DNA of 64,000 nucleotides from Xestospongia bergquistia (Eukaryota > Porifera > Demospongiae > Haplosclerida > Petrosiidae). Positions 57,407 through 64,000 of the stretch are shown here, piece by piece (within the stretch, counting starts at the first letter, position 1; each line of letters starts with the position of its first letter). Location: contig OZ014417.1 in the NCBI GenBank assembly GCA_963965975.1, forward strand, positions 2,709,821-2,773,820, in the 5' to 3' direction. Under the pieces are notes generated by a model. That model saw only the letters and a list, made by a program, of their open reading frames with translations, was not told the origin of the DNA and made no database searches. A program made the position numbers and the translations under genes.

Positions 57407-59379
57407 ATGCCTCTCGAGTCGATACCCAGTTTTCAGATACAATGCTTTACTTGCGGACACTGGTATTCAACAGAAGATGTGGACATTAGTCTGGAGTAAG
57501 CACCAATGACAATAAAAAACAATAGTAAACATTCTGCAACATTACTCTAATTAAAGCTCACCTCACATTCCCTTTAGAGGTATGATGCCCTATATGACCA
57601 ATTATGAGTACAATTGCAAACAATGTGGCACAGAAACACTTACAAAGAAACCAGCAAGTATGTTCATCTCTGATCCTGTAATTTTTGTCATGATAAATTG
57701 GCTATTAGACTGCTGTGAAGATATCGTAGACTGCATGCAGAAATTTATCAATCAAGCCTATCCCATTCTTTTAATGTTGTTAAATATATAATTTGAATTA
57801 CACAGAACTATGATACATCGCAAACACGTACACTACAGATTTTAACATAGTTGAGCAATATTTTTTCCATTACATTGTATGTACATATGTAATAGACCTA
57901 ATCTATACATGCAGAATATGTTGCTTGACTGAATTATGGCTTGGAAAATTACAACTTTCCAATTTTACAAGATAAATTTATATACCATTATACAGAAGGC
58001 TTTCTTGCTTTGTTCTCTGTAACTATTATTATATTTTGAAGTCATAAGAGTATGTGTTGAACTTATGATGAAAATAATTTAAAAACAAAATTTTTATAAA
58101 CACTTACCTTTTACTGCTGAGGCTTCCAGTAAAGTCAAAGTTACTGGAAATTGTTACTAATGCACTACTTTATCACATCATCATATTAATATATGATTTG
58201 ATAGCTAATAGATAAACCTAAAAAGCATTCAAATGATATAGTAATAACTGACCTGTTTCAAACACACACACATGTATGCATACTGATTGTTCATAAATAT
58301 AAACTGTATAGCAGAAAAATTTAGAAGACTATTCTAAAATGATATTTGTAGCTATATAAAATTTAGTAACAATTGTGGGCGTGTCAGAATAATCATCATT
58401 TCGTTAAATTTTCTTGCTATAAAGAATATTGTATAAAAATAATAGTGTATCTTTTTAAAAGGTTTTATTCAAGTTGGTATCACTGCACTAGCTAACTTAA
58501 TGGCCTCCTCTACTGAATCTGACCAAATTCACTTTGACTTAGAACAGGTACATGTATATAATAACTAACAGGCTACATAACATGTAAACCTGATGTTAAT
58601 GTTGTAGCAAATTCTTTACTATATATAAGCAAGGTCTTGTTTTTAAAAGAGAGTGTAAATGTTCTTTCTATACACGATCACATGAAGTAGTCACTAATGC
58701 CTTATTTGATTTGGTTAATTTTTGTAGGAAATATATCCTTTTGTATGGAACAATTGGGACACCATTTGTACAAAGAGGAGCAAATCTGGTAATTGGAAAT
58801 CAAACCTTTCGACAAAACTGGTTAGTCAATGAATGTATCATATATTGAACAATTACAACTTAACAATGTTATAGTCAAGTATCTTATAAGTAACATCTTC
58901 TGTTACTTGTCATCTAATACCACAAACAATATATGTGCACAGATGTTCATAGTGTATACTGTAGTTGGATATTATTACATGATACACATATACCATCTAC
59001 ATTTATGTAACAAGTACATGTGCATTGATGTGGGAACAGATTTGTTAATAACTAAAATCATCAATCGTATGACATGAGAAAGTACCTGTACATAGCATGT
59101 ATTACTAAGTACCACAAGAGATACTAAAAATTTTATAGTTCCTTTTTTGAAGTTTCATGTGAAAACATTCAATATACATGTATTATTGATGTAAGTCACA
59201 TCTTACCTGCCGACAACCACATGTACATAATATGGTTTAGTTGATTGTTCCATATTATCTAAGCCATAAAGTGTTTGTTGCTAATGTAGTGTTAAATAAT
59301 GCTTTCATTTGTAGACAACAGAGACTATTATCTTTACTGAGAAAGGTGGGAAATTTGGTCTTGTAGATCAGGTATGCTA

Positions 59380-59431
<52 letters not shown>

Positions 59432-62117
59432 GTGAGAGAGTGAAATACCCTTTGTAATTGTAATACTTACTTGAGTCTTCTAGGATCTATCAACTATTGG
59501 TCCTCGACGATATGAAAGTAAAACAGTCTCTCAAAAAAATTCTGGCAAAGTAAAGAGGAAAGCAGACAATTCTCAGCTTCAGTCTACAACAAAGAAATCT
59601 AAAATGTTAGAACAACACATCATTACATCATTATATGTCTCTACATTTAGTGATACCCTTGTGTCGTCCAAAGGACTATCTCATGGATATCCGTTGGAAC
59701 ATCCCTACAATAAGGTGCACTACATTATATAGTACATTCTTGTAATACAAATTTCATTCTCAAAAATAGTTTGCTAAAAAGCTAGATTAGTTTTTACATG
59801 TTAAACAAGATTATACATGTACATGTAAATTATATGTATAAAGATTATTTTGGTGATGCTGTAAGGGACTTGATTATTGATAAGATTAAAGACTGGAGAG
59901 CTGGCAAAAGCTATAAAACTGCTCATTGTACATGAGTTACAAGTTTTGATCAGTCATGTCCAATTAATTGAAAATGCTTGCGTAAAAGTAATTATATTCA
60001 TTGTTTCCTATAAGCATCAGTAGTTACTGTACATATACAGTATGTGACATATATAGTAGTTACATATATACGTGTAGTTGTATGCATGTACACGATCACA
60101 CCATGCTGTCTATAACAATGTTAAGACCTCCTGACATGCTTGGTTTGCCAGATAGAAAGTTTGAAAAATCAAAATTTTGTTAAACTACTCAGCTATGATA
60201 TAATGTTGTATACGTTTTATACATACATGTAACATGTATCAGTAAAGGTTTAACTTATACATAATGTATATGTACATGTATTATAAAGTTGATGTAACTT
60301 AAGATATACTTGTAGAAATATGCTATATTATATGTTTTTATTTCCTTCCAGGATGGTTACAGGTACTATCTAGCTGAACAAGACCCTCATTCCTCCATCA
60401 TGCTAGACAGTGAAGACATGGCCGGGCGACCTATTCCTCCTGAAGTTTATCGTCCTTGGATGTGTCCCTCAGTCTTATTAGCTCTTCATGATAGAGGTAA
60501 TATAATAAATAGCCATATAAATGTATACTACTGTGGTATTTGGTGGTCACTCTGGTAGCCGAGTGACTAGTCACTGAACATTAGACTGGTCTATTAATAT
60601 AATGGATACTACTCACATTGTGGGACGTACTAAGTGACCTCATAACCACATTCACATGTCCATGTATGTCTTAGCTCCCCAGATCAAAGTGGGAGAGAAT
60701 CGACTGACAGCAGCTGGAGATAAAGGTTACTGTATGATCAGAGCCACTCATGGTATGATACAACTTACTATGAGTAACACAATATGTCTCTCTGTACATA
60801 GGTGTGTCTGAAGGTACTTGGTATTATGAGGTAAGTAATACTATCTATTTGTATTGACTACTGAGTTCTCTTTGTATCTGTCTGTCTGTACTAGATCCAT
60901 GTTGATGATATGACTAGTGAAGGATGTGCGTTGCGTCTAGGATGGGGACAAAGTCTAGGTAAATATTGGCTGTATATATAACATCACATACTGTTCATTA
61001 TGACACGTGTTGATGAAAGTGGTTCATTAATAGTAATAACACCATCATATATGTATGTGTCCAAATGCCATTGATATTAAAAGAACTATAATGTATGCTA
61101 CCTGTAAAGAAACCCTTCTTTTTTAAGCTAAAAGACCACCTCAATTTTTTATGTCATTTTGTTTGTTATAATTAGCTAATTTACAAGCTCCATGTGGATA
61201 TGATAAGCTTAGTTATTCCTGGAGATCTAAGAAGGGTACCATTTTCCATCAAAGTCGAGGAAAACATTACAGGTAATTGATTTCACTTGATAACCATTGT
61301 GTAATGTTCTCATGATTTTAGTGATAGTTATGGAGTTGGTGATACTCTAGGATTTTTAATACAACTCCCAGCCTTTGGAAAAAGTTAGTAGAGCAAGTTA
61401 ATCAGGAATTAATACATTAGGGATCCCTCATTGCAATAATCTTCTATTAAGTTTGTATTGAGCAGTCTTTATGTATATTATGGTATGATACTGTATCTGT
61501 GGGATATGATATTTATACTGTAGGTTCATAATTTTCTTTATTAATCCACAGAAAAGTTACCTCCAACTTATAAGGACAAAGTAAGTTTGGAAATATTAAC
61601 TTGTTTTGTTATTATATAAAGTTGGTCGTCGTATGGAGTTATCACTTCAGAATGATAACAATACAATGTCAATACATGTATCACCATGTACCTTATATTC
61701 TATATGTAGTTATTATTTGAAGTATAATAGGTTAAATTTTTGTGCCCAAGTTTTTCGCATTTATCAAAAATTGTTAATGCAACATAAGCATGTTAGTATT
61801 AGAGAGATCAACTCTTGTCATGAAAAGAATGAAATTTTTCACTGTAAAAATAATTAAGTTAACATGTACATTGTATATCACAAACAATACATTACAATAC
61901 ACAGACTCAAAAAGTCAATAATCTGAAGATTATTTTTTAAATGTACATGTACAAGTAAATTTACTTGTTGATATTTATTTTTAGGCATTAATTAAATTTA
62001 AGAATTTCTTCTATTTTGAAGAAAAAGATGATCCAGTTGAAGAGCTTGAAAAGGTACATGTTGTTATTAATATAGTCTCTCTTTGAGTGAATCATTATCT
62101 CTCCCCCTCTCTCTCTC

Positions 62118-62180
<63 letters not shown>

Positions 62181-63963
62181 CACACACACACGCACACACA
62201 CACACACACGCACACAGTCATTAAAGCCACTCAAAGGTAGTAAGGTTAGAAATAACAGTACATTATCTTAATAGCTCAGTATCACATTGTGTAGATTGAA
62301 TTTTACAAAAATGGTGTTTCTCAGGTAAAACTGATAACATTTTGTTTAAAATAAGACATTTTATCATTTTGTGGCAATAATAATAGTCTTTAACATTATT
62401 TAATAATTATTGCTATGTAATGAGGGGCATCTATGAACTGTGATAGTTTTGAAAAGATAATATGAAATTTTGGCAATATATATTATTATATGGCAAACCT
62501 TGAATACCAGCTGAATGTATATGTACATGTATTCTGTATTATTGTCATAATATATCCTTACATTGTAGGGTGAGGCTTTTAAAGACATCAACAGAGGGAC
62601 TTATTATCCAACCTTATCATTCTATAAATCTGCTGTGGTAAGTTTAATCACATTCATTGGTTACTAGGTGACAAGATTAGATTAAAATGTATCCCTCTAA
62701 AGTGGTACAACAGAAGGCACACCCACTTGGTAGTGTTACCATATTAGTTTAGTATTAGTACCAATAGTGTTACCATAGTGTTACATTAGTGTTACCATAT
62801 TAGTTTAGTATGAGTACCAATAGTGTTACCATAGTGTTACATTAGTGTTACCATATTAGTTTAGTATGAGTACCAATAGTGTTACCATAGTGTTACATTA
62901 GTGTTACCATATTAGTTTAGTATGAGTACCAATAGTGTTACCATAGTGTTACATTAGTGTTACCATATTAGTTTAGTATGAGTACCAATAGTGTTACCAT
63001 AGTGTTACATTAGTGTTACCATATTAGTTTAGTATGAGTACCAATAGTGTTACCATAGTGTTACATTAGTGTTACCATATTAGTTTAGTATGAGTACCAA
63101 TAGTGTTACCATAGTGTTACATTAGTGTTACCATATTAGTTTAGTATGAGTACCAATAGTGTTACCATAGTGTTACATTAGTGTTACCATATTAGTTTAG
63201 TATGAGTACCAATAGTGTTACCATAGTGTTACATTAGTGTTACCATATTAGTTTAGTATGAGTACCAATAGTGTTACCATAGTGTTACATTAGTGTTACC
63301 ATATTAGTTTAGTATGAGTACCAATAGTGTTACCATAGTGTTACATTAGTGTTACCATATTAGTTTAGTATGAGTACCAATAGTGTTACCATAGTGTTAC
63401 ATTAGTGTTACCATATTAGTTTAGTATGAGTACCAATAGTGTTACCATAGTGTTACATTAGTGTTACCATATTAGTTTAGTATGAGTACCAATAGTGTTA
63501 CCATAGTGTTACATTAGTGTTACCATATTAGTTTAGTATGAGTACCAATAGTGTTACCATAGTGTTACATTAGTGTTACCATATTAGTTTAGTATGAGTA
63601 CCAATAGTGTTACCATAGTGTTACATTAGTGTTACCATATTAGTTTAGTATGAGTACCAATAGTGTTACCATAGTGTTACATTAGTGTTACCATATTAGT
63701 TTAGTATGAGTACCAATAGTGTTACCATAGTGTTACATTAGTGTTCCATATTAGTTTAGTATGAGTACCAATAGTGTTACCATAGTGTTACATTAGTGTT
63801 TCCATAGTGTTACATTAGTGTTACTATAGTGATATTGTAGGGTTCATAACATTGTCTAGTTTTAAGTTTATAATAATATTGTCATATTACGTGTTTATTT
63901 TAGGTGACTGCCAACTTTGGTCCAAACTTTCACTATCCACCTAAAGACACTACTGTACGCCCA
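57407..63963 (+). CDS. ASH2L: ASH2L, core subunit of COMPASS/MLL H3K4 methyltransferases (3' end outside window)
   Basis: 18 exons seen: 57407-57495, 57578-57657, 58462-58547, 58728-58820, 59315-59371, 59484-59605, 59651-59714, 60352-60496, 60675-60752, 60802-60830, 60895-60958, 61176-61272, 61322-61383, 61552-61580, 61985-62053, 62295-62324, 62569-62637, 63904-63963; phases agree throughout. Zinc finger: CFTC then [11 protein letters not shown]. Winged-helix part: [21 protein letters not shown]. Linker: KFGLVDQDLSTIGP, then basic KVKRK and TTKKSK. SPRY domain: [78 protein letters not shown]2L activates SET1/MLL enzymes with RBBP5, WDR5 and DPY30. The DPY30-binding C terminus lies beyond the window. 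The ATG at 57407 gives a protein starting just before the zinc finger, like the short human isoform; an upstream exon is possible. Confidence 0.95.
59382..59430. repeat. (GA)n microsatellite
   Basis: A GA run in an ASH2L intron, just after the donor of the 59315-59371 exon. Confidence 0.95.
59858..60045 (+). repeat. Dispersed ~190-bp element, copy 2
   Basis: Partner of 55545-55740, in ASH2L intron 7. Starts near GTAAGGGACTTGATTATTG and keeps AAAGACTGGAGAGCTGGC and AAGTTTTGATCAGTC. Confidence 0.65.
62124..62216. repeat. (CA)n microsatellite
   Basis: CA run with a few CG interruptions in an ASH2L intron. Confidence 0.95.
62731..63833 (+). repeat. 56-bp minisatellite, ~19 near-identical copies
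   Basis: Unit: AGTGTTACCAT, AGTGTTACATT, AGTGTTACCATATT, then AGTTTAGTATGAGTACCAAT. Copies start every 56 bp (62766, 62822, 62878 and so on) and are almost all identical. One near 63738 is 55 bp, and the last copies are truncated. Each unit is itself built from three 11-14 bp AGTGTTAC-type subunits. It lies in the ASH2L intron between the last two visible exons, less than 100 bp from both splice sites. Confidence 0.97.
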
Positions 63964-64000
63964 GTAAGTTTAGTAAGACATTTCATAATCTTGGTTGGAA

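Noticed and set aside
57138..57509. Plus-strand 123-codon open frame overlapping the ASH2L start
   Set aside because: The ASH2L zinc finger is encoded in another frame of the same bases (CFTC.., phase-2 donor at 57496), and this frame shows no recognisable domain.
58622..58715. Possible extra ASH2L exon reading [20 protein letters not shown]
   Set aside because: Exons 58462-58547 and 58728-58820 join in phase 0 and align with human ASH2L without a gap, so no exon is needed.
60545..60595. GGTAGCCGAGTGACT, resembling a tRNA-Ser/Leu D arm
   Set aside because: No matching acceptor stem, T-arm or B box (GGTTCGAATCC) follows.
61988..62271. Open frames through the CA repeat
   Set aside because: Dipeptide runs from simple sequence; the real gene here is ASH2L with flanking exons.
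1..64000. CRISPR arrays, operons, rRNA genes, prophage
   Set aside because: None seen; the tandem repeats lack spacer structure and the DNA is eukaryotic with introns.

Overview
The window is nuclear DNA from an early-branching animal. It is AT-rich, almost every gene is split by short GT-AG introns (about 45 nt to a few kb), and it carries clear animal orthologues (SHPRH, MED13, ASH2L, an LDLRAP1/ARH-type adaptor, an M14 carboxypeptidase). It also holds a local expansion of death-fold genes. The compact gene spacing, the many death-domain genes and the AT content fit a demosponge, most likely Amphimedon queenslandica or a relative. That organism call is inference; no species-diagnostic marker was seen. 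All exon models below were built by hand from splice sites and reading-frame phase. For every multi-exon gene the exon lengths and phases close to a whole number of codons, except one break in the 33-36 kb gene.

Layout. 1-7.5 kb: two tandem units, each a ~108-bp minisatellite array followed by a ZU5-UPA-Death gene. The first gene is intact and the second lost its ZU5 part. 8.5-19.6 kb: a PTB endocytic adaptor (minus) and SHPRH (plus, 28 exons), divergent across about 220 bp. 19.9-26.8 kb (minus): an intact intronless UDP-glycosyltransferase, two UGT relics, a fold-back MITE-like element and two intronless tandem TLC-type membrane-protein genes. 27.3-31.3 kb: a 13-exon secreted zinc carboxypeptidase (minus). 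32.4-36.6 kb: a plus-strand series of death-fold exons (Death; ubiquitin-like + CARD-like + Death; Death), all joined by phase-1 introns, either three genes or one. 37.4-38.4 kb: a 3-exon four-TM protein (minus). 39.3-41.3 kb: a decayed DNA transposon and a decayed copy of the last Death exon. 41.8-57.2 kb: MED13 (minus, 32 exons). 57.4 kb to the window end: ASH2L (plus, 18 exons seen, 3' end missing), divergent from MED13 across about 240 bp and carrying a large 56-bp minisatellite in its last visible intron.

Working together. MED13 (Mediator kinase module) and ASH2L (COMPASS/MLL H3K4 methylation) are both chromatin/transcription genes and share an intergenic promoter region. SHPRH is a chromatin-linked E3 ligase for PCNA and shares a promoter region with an AP-2/clathrin adaptor. 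The death-fold genes are likely intracellular signalling adaptors. The best candidates for something undescribed are the phase-1 Death/Ubl/CARD/Death/Death exon series and the minisatellites whose every unit keeps a splice-donor-like motif beside the ZU5-Death genes.
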